From the NCBI RefSeq assembly GCF_000321225.1, contig NW_004450482.1, forward strand, positions 477,985 to 541,984: 64,000 bases of DNA, given 5' to 3'. Below the pieces are notes generated by a model that did not search any database, was not told the origin of the DNA, and saw only the letters and a program-made list of their open reading frames with translations. Numbering within the stretch: the first letter of the stretch is position 1; the number at the start of each line of letters is the position of its first letter. This stretch comes from Odobenus rosmarus divergens (Eukaryota; Chordata; Mammalia; Carnivora; Odobenidae). Of the stretch, positions 44,104 to 55,440 are shown in pieces. The position numbers and the translations under genes are program-made.

Positions 44104-45384
44104 CATATTTTTTTATTGTGCAGAAATTTGAGATCAGTTTATAATTAAATGATTTTTCTTTCCAAAATATCAGAATAGGAAGACAAATTTTTTTAAAAGA
44201 CTCACAATCTTACTACCTTAACACAGCTATGTTTAGCATTTTAGTAGGATCACTTTTTAATTTTTAAAATACTAGGTAGATTAGATAGATAAAAATAAAT
44301 GATAGATCTTTAAATATATGTGTGTGTGTGTGTATTTTCATACATACATACATATACACCCCATATTGCTACATAGCTAGATAGATATAAAAGGATATTT
44401 AGATAGATTATCCACAGCCTGACACTGCACACTCAGGGACTGTGAAGTCTGCTGCAGGATAATACTCAATTGAGTACAGTGAGTGGCTGCCCCTAAATTC
44501 AATAATTTGGTCCATTTCCTCATTGCAAGACATGTTGATTTCATGTTGCAGAACACTGCTATACACAATCTTTTCTATATAGAACCATTTTTTAGGTAAA
44601 TTCCCAGAACCTATTTGGGTCTAAGGTTGGACATTTCTTAAGACTTTAAATCTGCTTTAACCCCCAACCTCCCACTGCCGGTCTCCAATTTCCCAGGAAA
44701 TGATTAACAGTTAACATGACTTTCACTGAGAGAAGGGATTCCATAGTATCCCATGTTTGTGTCCTCACTGTGCCAGCACCTAGAGATGTAAAACACAGAA
44801 AAATCATATTTCAGCCAAGCTGGATTTTAGTTTCCCTGAGTGCAGAATCATTTTCTTAGAAACCCTGAAACACTGAATCATGTTACCCAGCTTTAGTAGC
44901 TGTATAGGAAGTAGCTCTTAGGGAATCTAAACAGTGTATAGTTTTACCTGACCCTAGGAAGAATCAGCCAGCAGACAGGTACAGGCACACAGACGGCAAT
45001 GTGGATGCAACTTGGTGCTGAGGATGTGCTGATGGATTTGAGTCTGGGAAAATGAGGCAGGGAGGTTGAAAGGCTGAGCAGAAAGGGGTAAAGGTAACTG
45101 TGTGGGCCTTCACTGGCAGAGCATTAAGGACAGAGTGCTCAGGGAGAAGTGCTAGAAGAAGAGTTAAAAGTTTTTATTCCTAATTACAAGCAAAATGAAA
45201 ACCTGCAGTTTTATATGGTTTATTAAGACCACAAGGAAAAACATGCATGGTAGGATGGAATTATTGAATAATTACCTCAGCCTTTATATTATTTTTGAAG
45301 AGCAGATACGGTACAAAGCTTCTCTACCAAGTACTTGATAACATTTCTTTATTTCATGGTTGAAATCTAGTAATTGATTTTTTC
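44104..45384. other. Unassigned; (TG)n near 44319-44334
   Basis: AT-rich first half with TAGA/TACA-type low-complexity runs around 44270-44400. No exon or named repeat recognised in the remainder. Confidence 0.45.
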
Positions 45385-45510
45385 TATAAAAGAGATATGA
45401 AGGGGTATGTGCACCCCAATGTTTATAGCAGCAATGTCCACAATAGCCAAACTATGGAAAAAGCCAAGATGTCCATCAACAGATGAATGGATAAAGAAGA
45501 TGGAAGAAGA
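45385..45510 (+). mobile_element. Short L1 LINE ORF2 fragment, plus
   Basis: 'tgtttatagcagcaatgtcc', 'acaatagccaaactatggaa' and 'gtccatcaacagatgaatgg' are the conserved L1 run near the end of ORF2. Both sides end abruptly. 'ccatagccaagctatggaaac' just downstream repeats part of it. Confidence 0.8.
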
Positions 45511-46140
45511 TTTCCATAGCCAAGCTATGGAAACTCATGTTGTGGGAATGTCGCCAAAGGCTTGGGAGTAGCTGTCTTGGACACCTAGAGATTAGAGGAA
45601 CAGGGTCTCAGGAGCCATGGGCCTAGGCAGATGAGCTGTCAGCCCAGGGAGCATGGTGTGAACTTTGTGCTCACAGTAAGCTTCGTCATGGCTGCAGCAA
45701 GGCCCAGCTGCTCTGGGCTTGGGAGGGTGGGGTGCACATCATTGGTGATTGCCCACCCTCTGGCTGTCAGGGCCCATGCTGACAGAGGTGCTGAGTGGGG
45801 AACTCTGCTTCCATTTTAGTTAATGTAATCTACCAGTGACAACTCCTAAGTTTATGGAATGACAACACTGCCATACCTTTCCTAACTAGTGATCTTTCTC
45901 TCCATTCCTGGAGACACGAGGACAGAAGAGTGCTCACCTGATTCATGAAGGGCATCCTGGCCATTTATTTGGTCATAGCCAGCACCTCCCCTTAAACTAT
46001 TGTTTTATCCCCTGGAAGAATGGACCCCTAAGGGAGTTAGACTGGCTCATATTGTCCCTAACTGTTACCAAAGGAATTAACCCCAGACTTCTACTTCCCC
46101 AAGGAACTTTTTATCCTCCTTTAATAAAACATTCATACCC
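45511..46140. other. Unassigned; possible old LTR or retroposed sequence ending at 46140
   Basis: The plus strand ends 'ctttaataaaacattcata' just before the A-rich microsatellite, so a poly(A) signal and tail may be present. I could not match the sequence to a family. Confidence 0.3.
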
Positions 46141-46142
46141 CC

Positions 46143-46222
46143 TAAAAAAAAAAGAAAAGAAAAGAAAAGAAAAGAAAGAAAGAAAAAGAAAGAAGAAAGA
46201 AAGGAAAGGAAAGGGAAAAAGG
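46143..46222. repeat. Purine microsatellite, (AAAG)n and (AAAAG)n
   Basis: About 80 bases of A/G units on the plus strand. It may have grown from the A tail of the sequence to its left. Confidence 0.9.
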
Positions 46223-46314
46223 AACAAAGTTCTTCATAAGTTGCAAAAACAGCCAAAGGCCCTGAGGCAGACTGCAAAGCTCCCTAGATGTTAACTTACA
46301 TAAAAGATTGGCTT

Positions 46315-46508
46315 GGGGTGCCTGGGTGGCTCAGTCGATTAAGCTTCCGCCTCTTGATTTAGGCTCAGGTTGTGATCTCAGGGCCCTGGGATCTAGCCTG
46401 GTGTTGGGCTCCTCCTTCAGTGGGGAAGTCCGCTTGAGGATTCTCTCTCTCCCTCCCACCCTCTGCTCTCTCTTTCTCTAAAATAAATAAATAAATCTTT
46501 AAAAAAAG
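46315..46508 (+). mobile_element. Can-SINE (SINEC), older subfamily, plus
   Basis: Head 'ggggtgcctgggtggctcag', then 'gcctcttgatttaggctcag' and 'gtgatctcagggccctggga', with tail 'aaaataaataaataaatct'. Flanks share 'ttggctt' but no full duplication survives. Confidence 0.9.
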
Positions 46509-46739
46509 GTTCTTGGCTTAACATTAAAGTATCAAGTTTATTAACAGAAACTAGAAAATATGATAATCTCATAATTAAAGAAGAGACAAAAGCAGCCATG
46601 GTAATCTCTCTCTCTCTCTCTTTTTTTGCAGTTTATTTTGTCTTTATTCATAGACTCCAGTCATTTCCAAAAATACTTAGGTCAGCACCATTACCCCCAC
46701 GCTTTTCAGTAAGATTGTTCCACATATTTGTTTTGTTTG

Positions 46740-46835
46740 TTTTTTTTAACATATATTACTTGTTTCAGAGGTACAGGTCTGTGATTCAACAGTCTTACAC
46801 AATTCACAGCGCTCACCATAGCACATACCCTCCCC
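46740..46835 (-). mobile_element. Young carnivore L1 3' end, minus, cut by the assembly gap
   Basis: 'aacatatattacttgtttcag', 'aggtacaggtctgtgattca', 'acagtcttacacaattcac' and 'gctcaccatagcacatacc' are the reversed 3' end of recent carnivore L1s and look close to consensus. The sequence runs straight into Ns, so the element's length is unknown. No L1 sequence is seen on the other side of the gap. Confidence 0.88.
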
Positions 46836-47425
46836 NNNNNNNNNNNNNNNNNNNNNNNNNNNNNNNNNNNNNNNNNNNNNNNNNNNNNNNNNNNNNNNNN
46901 NNNNNNNNNNNNNNNNNNNNNNNNNNNNNNNNNNNNNNNNNNNNNNNNNNNNNNNNNNNNNNNNNNNNNNNNNNNNNNNNNNNNNNNNNNNNNNNNNNNN
47001 NNNNNNNNNNNNNNNNNNNNNNNNNNNNNNNNNNNNNNNNNNNNNNNNNNNNNNNNNNNNNNNNNNNNNNNNNNNNNNNNNNNNNNNNNNNNNNNNNNNN
47101 NNNNNNNNNNNNNNNNNNNNNNNNNNNNNNNNNNNNNNNNNNNNNNNNNNNNNNNNNNNNNNNNNNNNNNNNNNNNNNNNNNNNNNNNNNNNNNNNNNNN
47201 NNNNNNNNNNNNNNNNNNNNNNNNNNNNNNNNNNNNNNNNNNNNNNNNNNNNNNNNNNNNNNNNNNNNNNNNNNNNNNNNNNNNNNNNNNNNNNNNNNNN
47301 NNNNNNNNNNNNNNNNNNNNNNNNNNNNNNNNNNNNNNNNNNNNNNNNNNNNNNNNNNNNNNNNNNNNNNNNNNNNNNNNNNNNNNNNNNNNNNNNNNNN
47401 NNNNNNNNNNNNNNNNNNNNNNNNN
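46836..47425. other. Assembly gap (590 N)
   Basis: Unknown bases. The apparent 282- and 206-codon frames across it are translations of Ns and mean nothing. The true gap size may differ. Confidence 1.
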
Positions 47426-47449
47426 AATTTCATTTTATTTATTTAAACT

Positions 47450-47658
47450 TTTTCTTTTTTTTAAGATTTTATTTGTTTATTTTAGAAAGAGAGAGACAGA
47501 ACATGTATAAGCAGGGAGGGACAGAAGGAGAGACTCTCAAGCAGACTCTGTGCTGAATGCAGAGCCTGAGGTGGGGCTCCATCTCACAACCTTGAGATCA
47601 TGACCTGAGCTGAAATCAAGAGCCTGGTGCTCAACCAACCGAGCCACCCAGGCACCCC
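47450..47658 (-). mobile_element. Can-SINE (SINEC), older subfamily, minus
   Basis: Reversed head 'cgagccacccaggcaccc' at right; body 'gaaatcaagagcctggtgct' is the reversed 'ctcttgatttc' type; reversed tail at left next to the gap. No clear duplication. Confidence 0.92.
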
Positions 47659-48526
47659 TATTTTTACAATTTTAAATGCTCACATAGATAAACTGAAAGA
47701 TAATGTTTACTATGTTTTCACAGTTGAATAACTGTGTTAGCACCAATTAAATACCCATTGTAATACAGAGCTCTGAACTTGTACATTGAATCAAACCTAG
47801 AGCATGAGTCTGAGATGCATTTATGATGGTAACAACGGTCTGAAATTCAATTACAGATCAACCCTAACTAGTTTTTATACTGTTCTGTTTGTTTCTGCAC
47901 GTCTGATGGCTTCTACCTGTCAAAACATCATGGCACACCCTAAATGAGGCTATGTGCCAGAGTCTGGAATGGACAGGTTACTCACATTCATTTTCCTTAG
48001 TTTCTACCTTGGATGTTAACTCTCACTGTTACTTTTTCATTGTTAATTTTTTTCCCTAGAAATACTTGTTCTACAAGCACAGGCTTTTATCATTTGTGGA
48101 TGTCCATAGAATTTGCATATGATTTCCTCTAAACTATTTGCTGTTGGTTTTTGCTGAATAGGTTTCCTCTGCCTTGTTTGACCCTTTAATAGTGGAGAAA
48201 ATAATTAGTCCAGTGCTCTTTGCAAGAGCTGCCATTTGAAAATGAGAAACACTTCTACTGTGGTCTTCTTATTTATTTATTTATTTTAACTGTGAATATT
48301 AAGCCATTAAATGACTTAGCACTGAAAATATTTAAAGTGGCCTAAAAATAAATTTTACAAATTATAGACCTGAACCTCCCATGCTGTTGTAGCTTGTCAT
48401 TAACAGCTGGGTGTAAAGTACTCTGCAGGAGACAGTAGAGCAGCTGAAATCTGGGTCATTGTTTTGGTCCTTTGAATAGTGAAAATAGTTTTAAAACTGT
48501 ATTTTAAGTGATTGGACCAAATTAAA

Positions 48527-48528
<2 letters not shown>
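47659..48528. other. No recognised feature
   Basis: AT-rich unassigned DNA. A short TTTA run lies at about 48269-48286. Confidence 0.5.

Positions 48529-48559
<31 letters not shown>
48529..48559. repeat. (GT)n microsatellite
   Basis: About 31 bases of clean GT units on the plus strand. Confidence 0.95.
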
Positions 48560-48560
<1 letters not shown>

Positions 48561-48830
48561 ATGTGCACATGGTGGGCTTTCTTTAATATACTTATACTTT
48601 CTATATAACATATCAAATATCTGAATCTCAAACTAATGTTTTCATGTTGCATACACACTAGTGTTACATGTATTTGTATGAATAAACTACGAACTTTAAA
48701 GTTACCTTTATATTTTACATATTTTCCCAAACACTTAATTTTTTAAAAAATCCTGTGGAAAAAATCCTATATGTTCAAGTGTTAGATGTCCAACACAGCA
48801 ATATAATTATAGTTAAGCTAATGATAACCA
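48560..48830. other. No recognised feature
   Basis: Short AT-rich spacer between two microsatellites. Confidence 0.5.
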
Positions 48831-48882
48831 GAAAAGAAGAAAGAAAGAGAAAGAAAGAAGAAGAAAGAAAGAAAGAAAGAAA

Positions 48883-48927
<45 letters not shown>

Positions 48928-48934
48928 AAAAGAA

Positions 48935-48968
<34 letters not shown>

Positions 48969-49021
48969 AAGAAAGAAAGAAAAGAAAGAGAGGAAAGAAA
49001 TATGAAAGAAGGAAGGAAGGG
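48831..49021. repeat. Long purine microsatellite, mainly (GAAA)n
   Basis: About 190 bases of almost pure A/G on the plus strand with GAAA, GAAGAAA and GGAA units. Frames across it (48755-49036 +, 48813-49103 -) are artefacts. Confidence 0.95.
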
Positions 49022-51095
49022 ATAGAAAATACTTAGCAAGAGTCATACCAAGTTTCAAGGCAGTACTTTCTCTTGAGAACTTTGAAGGCCTCCTGAGCAG
49101 CAAATTTGTCTTTGATTTCAGAACATTCCTTGAGGTTCAAGTGCTACAGATATTGTGAAATGGGGAGGGGGAAGGGGACATCAACAGCAGGAGAAGAGGA
49201 GGGCTTGGTCGTATGCCAAGGAGACTGTAGCCTGGAATGAAATAAGCTGTTAATTTCTAAATGTCTTGTATTATCTGCTATCATTCATGGATGTGGGGTT
49301 GAAAACCTGAATTTGGTGACTTTCTTTCTTGGAAAATATCTTCTGGAAAAGAAAGGCAGAGGGTGCCTGCCAGTCGAGGTTGGCACCCTAGAACCCTCCC
49401 TCGGATCCTAGCTGTAGAAACAAAAATAGAGATTTCAGCTTTTTTTCATTTCTTTTTAATTAATTCATTTTCTGGATATGGTAACCTTTTTATGTTTTGC
49501 TTGGTAGACAGAGTATATCTAAATTTTGTTGGCTCTTCCAAGGTTTTGCGAGGGAAAGAATGATCCAATTATCTAAACCTTGCAAAACATATTAAAATAT
49601 TTTTTTTTAACTTGACAAAGATCCTCTCCCCTTCATCAAATGATCTAAATAATAGATGGGAAAACTGTAATGCCACTCTTGTTTACCGTGGTTCATAAGA
49701 GCTTCTCATACAAAAATCCAATTTTTATGCTGGTAAATAATAAAGTCAACTACATAATAAATTGTATTAGGCCTCTTACAATTCAGGTAAAAATAAATTT
49801 TTAATATGTGAAAATGATATAGAAAGTAAGACAATTTTAGATTAATTTTCTCAGAGAAAATGGAAACATCAGATGCTTTATAATAATTGTGCTGTGTTAA
49901 ATGGAGTAAAATCCAATTTCATTGCAGGAAATTCTGTATGTCATAGTTCAGTCTAACTTTGAGGTCTTGAAAATACTGTTTAACCACGTGGAATATGAAC
50001 TGAGGGCAGATTCTTCAAACTTAATTCAGTAAAATAACAAAGAGTGAATTTGGTTTACATTAAATTCAATAAGTACTTAAAGTAACCCATTTTCTTCATG
50101 CTTCTGGCCTGAAATGTAGTGGAGGCAAGTGTGGTTCAAGCAACTGCCATTTTATCTGACACCTGCCTCATTCCAGATCTGAGGTCTTCTGTACAGAGTT
50201 AGCACGTGGTCATTTACTGCATGGAGACCATAGATCTTGGTGGGCTGTGGTGGGGATGAAAGGATAGGTGGGCAGTGTGCTGGACTGAGGAGGAGACCCA
50301 GAGTACACCAGGAGTGACTCCCTACCTTGGGGGTAAACTGAGGCAGCTTTTCTCCTACCAGGTCACATTCTAAGTGCCAAGACCCTAGAGGATATTCATG
50401 AAAATTCTGTTTATGATCGGTCAACCTTGACTTGGGGGCAGAAGGCAAGGAGACATAGATGAAAGAGGAAAGGCCATTATTCTCTTTTGTTTGATGACAT
50501 TAAGAGTAGAAATTACTTTCTACTCACAAACATTTTGAGTGGAAAAATGATACAATGTCTTAAATATTTCTTCTCAAATAAGATACCATAGTTAGGTCCA
50601 TGGTAATTGAGCTCTCTTCTACCTGCATCTCTAAAGGAAATGAGTTGATGAGAAACCTGCTTCTTTACTTCTGATGCAGTGCCCTCCGGGGAGCCTGTGT
50701 CAATCAAGAGGAGCCTTGCTCTCCTGGGCATGCTGCAGAGAAAACACAGGTGGAAGCAGACATTCCTCTGTGAGCATCTGTCCATTTGAATGATGCCCTC
50801 CCTCAGTCTCGGGTCCTTTTGTCCCTGGAGTGGGAGAGATGGGAGCCTGGGTTGAGGAGAAGTAATCAGAGGTGTGGTTGTGTGGGAAGCTAAACCTATC
50901 TCCCTGGGTGGCATGCCTGGAAATGTGGGAGCCTTTCATCTCACGCTGGGGCGAAGAGATGGGGCTGCTGGGTGATGGGTTGTGTTTATCTTTGCCGTGT
51001 ACCCAAACATCTGTTTGTTAGGCTTCCCTTTTCTTTAAATTCCTGTTTTACTTAGCTAAACCTTAATATCAAGCATAGAGAAGTGGAATAGGGTG
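49022..51095. other. No gene recognised
   Basis: Two kilobases without a named repeat. Open frames at 50152-50448 (-), 50513-50914 (-) and 50700-50939 (-) overlap and have no domain. AT-rich from 49.4 to 50.1 kb, more balanced from 50.1 to 51.0 kb. Confidence 0.45.
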
Positions 51096-51460
51096 TGTGA
51101 CTCAGTCATCTTGGGCTAATATAACAAGATACCATAGACTTGGTGATTTTGAAATTTATTTCTCACAGTTCTAGAGGCTGGAAGTCTGAGATCAGGGTGC
51201 CAGCATGGTTGGGTTCTAGTGAGAACCTTGTTCCTGGTTTACAGACCATGTCCTTCTTACTCTGTCTCCACACAGCAGAGAGAGATTTTGTGTCTCTTGC
51301 TCTTTTCATAAGGGCACTAATCCCATCCTGGAGGCTCTACCCACATGACCTCATCTAACCCTAATTTTATCTCAAAGACCTCACCTTCAAATATCATCAC
51401 ATTGGAGATTAGAATTCCAACACATGAGTTTTGGGCGATACAATCATTTGGTCCAGAGTA
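51096..51460 (-). mobile_element. MaLR solo LTR (MLT1/MST-like), minus
   Basis: 'gactcagtcatcttgggcta', 'caagataccatagacttgg', 'ctcacagttctagaggctgg', 'ataagggcactaatcccat', 'atatcatcacattggagatt' and 'gatacaatcatttggtccag' run in reversed MaLR order from end to end. Diverged; no clean duplication. Confidence 0.75.
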
Positions 51461-51657
51461 GTTTATAGAAATAGTGAACCCAGTTCCTTAACATTTTTCT
51501 ACAAAATACACTAGACACCTATACAAACCACTAGATAGCTTGACTATAATAGAAAAATGGGGTTAATTTTGCCCCCATTCATGGTTTTTATGTTTCCTAT
51601 AAGTTGTGAAGCTATTAGATATAATATGAAATTACCATTCTATTAAAATTATTTTTA

Positions 51658-51835
51658 GGGTCACCTGGGTGGCTCAGTTGGTTAAGCGACTGCCTCCAGC
51701 TCAGGTCATGATCCTGGAGTCCCGGGATCGAGTCCTGCATTGGGCTCCCTGCTCGGCGGGGAGTCTGCTTCTCCCTCTGACCCTCTTCCCTCTCGTGCTC
51801 TCTATCTCTCATTCTCTCTCTCAAATAAATAAAAA
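51658..51835 (+). mobile_element. Can-SINE (SINEC), plus
   Basis: Head 'gggtcacctgggtggctcag', body of the 'ctgaccctcttccctctcg' subfamily. A 13-base duplication 'aaaattattttta' lies at 51645-51657 and 51836-51848. Confidence 0.95.
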
Positions 51836-51961
51836 AAAATTATTTTTATGCCATTAAATATGTAGTTATTTAAATTTACAGTATGACATCTTCTCCTTCT
51901 TTACATATTATGAACCATGCATTTGTATTTCAAGACCACAGAACTTTAGAGAGGAAGATTC

Positions 51962-52128
51962 CTGTCTGTCTTTCTCTCTTTTTCTTTTCTTAAATATTTT
52001 TTTCTTTTCTTTCTTTTCTTTTCTTTCCCCTTTTTTCTTTTCTTTTCTTTTCTTTTTTTCTTTTCTTTCCTTTCCTTTTCTTTTTTGTTCTTTTCTCATC
52101 TCTCCTCTTTCTCTCTCTTTTTTCTTTT
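51962..52128. repeat. Pyrimidine microsatellite, mainly (TTTTC)n
   Basis: About 165 bases of T/C units on the plus strand with a short interruption 'taaatattt' near 51990. Confidence 0.92.
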
Positions 52129-52409
52129 TTCATTAGTCTGAGAAGATTTAAAAAATAAGGAATAAAATTCTACAATTATATTAAAAAGGAAACTAAAAAT
52201 TATTTAGAACTATTTAGTTCTAATTCTATTCTGTTCTATTCTGTTTGGTTCTGTGACATTTGGTTGATGGAATAATGTATCACGAAAACTTATTATTGTA
52301 CAAAAAAGAAAACAAAACAAAAAACCTCCTGAAGCCCACATTCTCCCCAAGGAGGCACCCCATCCTCACATCCATAACACATGGGCAAGGGTGTGGCTCT
52401 GCACCATAC
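52129..52409. other. Unassigned
   Basis: Contains a short 'ttctattctgtt' repeat around 52220-52250. No exon or named element. Confidence 0.45.
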
Positions 52410-52600
52410 GTCCCTGGGCCCCAATGCCAGTTCTGCCACATTCTTGCTGTGTGACCTTTTCACATGTATTTAGCTTCTCTGGGCCTCAGTCTTCTCATTT
52501 ATAAAATAGAAAGACCTTCTTCCTAGGGTTGCTATGAGGATTAGGTGTGGGTGGCCTTGCCCTGGCATTTATCAAGATTTGTTATCAAGCATTAGTAATT
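52410..52600 (+). repeat. MIR SINE
   Basis: 'agttctgccacattcttgct', 'gtgtgacc', 'tctctgggcctcagtcttct', 'catttataaaatagaaagac' and 'agggttgctatgaggattag' make one of the clearest MIR matches in the window. Confidence 0.8.
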
Positions 52601-52619
52601 ATGGTATATAGGATTGGTG

Positions 52620-52800
52620 TAAAAATACATAAATAGACCAAAGGAGCAGAAACAGACTGATGTATATATCCCTGTATAGATGGGGCCTAGAAACACACCA
52701 AAGGTAGAATTTCAGATTATGGAGAGTGAATGGATTTATAATAAATGTTACTGGATAATTTGTTGATCTATATATACATATATATATGTAAACATACAAA
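52620..52800 (+). mobile_element. L1 LINE ORF2 fragment, plus
   Basis: 'ggagcagaaacagactgatg', 'aaaggtagaatttcagatta' and 'ataaatgttactggataatt' follow the L1 run 'gcccagaaacagaccc...ggtggcatttcagatc...aataaatggtgctgggacaa'. This run lies downstream of the reverse transcriptase, yet the reverse-transcriptase fragment follows at 52960, so the pieces are out of order. Confidence 0.6.
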
Positions 52801-52959
52801 ACAAGCAAAGTAACTGGTATATATATTAAAAATCCATCTATGCATATATACATGTAAATTTTACTGGATAATTAGGTTATGTACATATTTAGATGGATTA
52901 AAATTAAGAATTTCCATTTTATTACATAGTAATCCAAAAGGACTAATACTAAAAATATG

Positions 52960-53995
52960 TAAGAACTTCCCAGCAGACAAAAGTCTAGGACCAGATGGCT
53001 TTAATAGTGAATTCCACCAAGCATTTAATGATGAATTAATACCAATCTTTATCAAACTCCTCCAAAAATAGAAGAGGAGGAAAGACTTCCAAACTTATTT
53101 TATGAGGACAGCATTGCCGTCATACCAAAACCAGATAAGGACACCACAAGAAAATTATAGGCCAGTAGCCTCGATGAACATAGATGCAAAAATCCTCAAC
53201 AAAATTTCAGCAAACTGAATTTAATAATAAATTAAAAAGATTACATACCATGATCAAGGGGGATGTATTCTTGGGATGCAAGGATGATTTAACATCCACA
53301 AATAAATCAATGTAATGAACCACATTAACAAAATGAAGGATAAAAATCATGATCATCTCAATGGATGCCAAAAAACATTTGACAACATTCAACATCCACT
53401 AATGATAAAAACTCTCAACAAGGTGGATATAGGGGCAATATACCTCAACATAATAAAGGCCATATATGACAAACCCACAGTAATATTATACTCAATAGTG
53501 AAAAGCTACAATGGTGAAAATGTTCCTGTAAGATCAGGAATAAGACAAGGTTGTCCATTCTCACCATTTTTATTCAGAATAGTATTGGAAGTCCTAGCCA
53601 GAGCAATCAGACAGAAAAAAAGAAATAAAAGGCATCTAAATCAGAAAGGAAGAAATAAAAATGTCATTATTTGCAAATGGCATGATATTATATATAGAAA
53701 ACCCTAAAGACTTCACTGAAAAACTGTCAGAACTAATAAACAAACTTAGTAAAGTTGAGGGATACAAAGTCAGTATACAAAAATCTGTTGCATTTCTATA
53801 CACTAATAACAAATGATCAGAAGGAGAAATTAAGAAAACAATCCCATTTACAATTGCATCAAAAAGAAAAAAATATCTAGGAATAAATTTAACCAAAGAT
53901 GAAACACCTATACACTGAAAACTATAAGATATTGATGAAAGAAATTGAAAAAGACACAAATAAATTGAAAGTTTGTGCTCATAGATTAGAAGTAG
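52960..53995 (+). mobile_element. L1 LINE ORF2 fragment with reverse-transcriptase region, plus
   Basis: Begins 'ttcccagcagacaaaagtct' and 'ccagatggctttaatagtga' and runs through the reverse-transcriptase core to 'ctaggaataaatttaaccaa'. The frame 53315-53707 carries SGIRQGCPFSPFLFRIVLE, the L1 form of a reverse-transcriptase motif. The YADD-type catalytic motif expected further on is altered: the frame reads KWHDI there. Frameshifts and stops make it non-functional. Confidence 0.9.
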
Positions 53996-53999
53996 TTAA

Positions 54000-54600
54000 T
54001 TCCTTTTTAAAGTGAATAATATTCCATTGTACAAATATGCCACATTTGTATCCATTCATCCATTGGTGGACATTAGGGCTGTTTTCATTTTTTCAACTGT
54101 CATAAAGAGTACTGCTATGAACATTTGTGAACAAATATTTTGTTGCATATCTGTTTTCAATTCTTTTGGATATACAACTTGAAGAGGAATTGCTTTGCAA
54201 AATGACAACTCTGTTTAACCCATTAAGGAACTGCCAAACTATTTCCTATAAGGCCTACATCATTTTACACTCCCATTAGCCGATGTATAAGGACTCCAAC
54301 TTCTCCACACCATCATCAACGATTGTCATTTTCCACTTTAAAAAAAATTATAGGGGCGTCTGGGTGGCTCAGTCAGTTGAGTAACTGACTCTTGGTTTCA
54401 GCTCAGGTCATGATCTTAGGGTCGTGAGATTGAGCCCTGTGTAGGGCTCTGTGCTCAAGAGGAAGTCTGCTTGAGGTTCTTTCTCTCCCTTTCCCTCTGC
54501 CCCTGCCCCATCTCTCTCTCTCAAAACAATAAATGAATCTCAAAAAAGCATATAGCCATTACAGTGGGTGTGAAGTGATATCTCATTTGGTTTTGATTGA
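54000..54600 (-). mobile_element. L1 LINE 3' region, minus, split by a SINE
   Basis: Reversed old-L1 run: 'aatattccattgtacaaata', 'tatccattcatccattggtg', 'actgctatgaacatttgtg', 'ttcttttggatatacaactt', 'gaactgccaaactatttcc', then after the SINE 'tagccattacagtgggtgtg' and 'aagtgatatctcatttgg'. It lies in opposite orientation to the L1 pieces on both sides. Confidence 0.8.
54353..54547 (+). mobile_element. Can-SINE (SINEC), older subfamily, plus, in L1
   Basis: Head 'ggggcgtctgggtggctcag', body 'ctgactcttggtttcagctc' and 'gatcttagggtcgtgagatt', tail 'aaaacaataaatgaatct'. It interrupts the minus-strand L1 3' region. Confidence 0.92.
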
Positions 54601-54620
54601 GGAATGGTTAAAGAAAATGG

Positions 54621-54659
<39 letters not shown>

Positions 54660-54794
54660 GAAATGTTATTCACCATAAAAAATGAAGGAAATCTAGTCCT
54701 TTGTGACAAACCAGATGGGCCCTGAGGGCATTATGCAAAGTGAAATAAGTCAGAGAAAAAAAATACTATATCATCTCACTTATATGTGCAATCT

Positions 54795-54826
<32 letters not shown>

Positions 54827-54960
54827 AAACAAAAAAACCCCACAAAAACTCATAGATACAAAGAATAGATTTGTAGTTGCCAGAGGTGTAGGGTAGTAGA
54901 TGAAATGGGTGAGGGTGATCAAACCATACAAACTTACATAAACAAAAGAACAGTATATAA
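54601..54960 (+). mobile_element. L1 LINE 3' region, plus, with an internal microsatellite
   Basis: 'ggaatggttaaagaaaatgg', then (GT)n(AT)n at 54622-54660, then 'gaaatgttattcaccataaa', 'agtgaaataagtcagagaaa' and 'tatatcatctcacttatatg'. This is the usual end-of-ORF2 L1 run. The microsatellite stands where L1 has 'tggtatatatatac', so it probably expanded from that sequence. An A/C-rich tract follows at about 54795-54845. Confidence 0.8.
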
Positions 54961-55440
54961 TGGATTCCTATAAAACAGAAAATGGCAATCAACCCATGAT
55001 AAAGATGGGCAAAGCAATTTAATAGATATTTCACAGAAAACGTAAATAGCCAATAAAAATCTGAAAGATGCTCAACCTCATGAGCAATTGAGGATTGCCA
55101 AGTGAAAATAGAACACTAAACTTTGTTACTTAGAACTGCATAGAGAGGCAGTAAGCCTATAGTGAATGTAAGAGAACTATTAGCACAAATTTAAAGTAGT
55201 GAATACCTTCAGAAGAAAAGTCTGGACACACGAGTGCTTGATGTCCCTACAACATTCTACTTCTTAACCTGAGGGGCAGAGGGGCAGGGGGCATTCTACT
55301 TCTTAACTTCTTAACTATAACTCTCTTGGTTATAAGAGAGTTTGCATGAAAAAAACTGCCACACTTAATATATTTTATACATTTTTTTGAGTGCACATTT
55401 TATTCACAATTTAAAATAGAAAAAAAGTTAATTCTAGAGC
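54961..55440. repeat. Possible further L1-derived sequence
   Basis: 'aagatgggcaaagcaattta', 'ccaataaaaatctgaaagat' and 'gctcaacctcatgagcaatt' recall the L1 run 'aaatgggcaaaggacttgaa...ccaataagcacatgaaaagatgctcaac'. From 55130 the similarity fades. A local duplication of 'acattctacttcttaac' occurs near 55252 and 55291. Confidence 0.45.

Noticed and set aside
46598..47446. 282-codon plus-strand and 206-codon minus-strand frames
   Set aside because: They are translated Ns of the assembly gap with short real edges.
48755..49103. Lys/Glu/Arg-rich and Ser/Phe/Leu-rich frames
   Set aside because: Translations of the GAAA microsatellite on either strand.
53315..53707. Possible functional reverse transcriptase
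   Set aside because: Only a 130-codon L1 fragment with an altered catalytic motif and stops on both sides.
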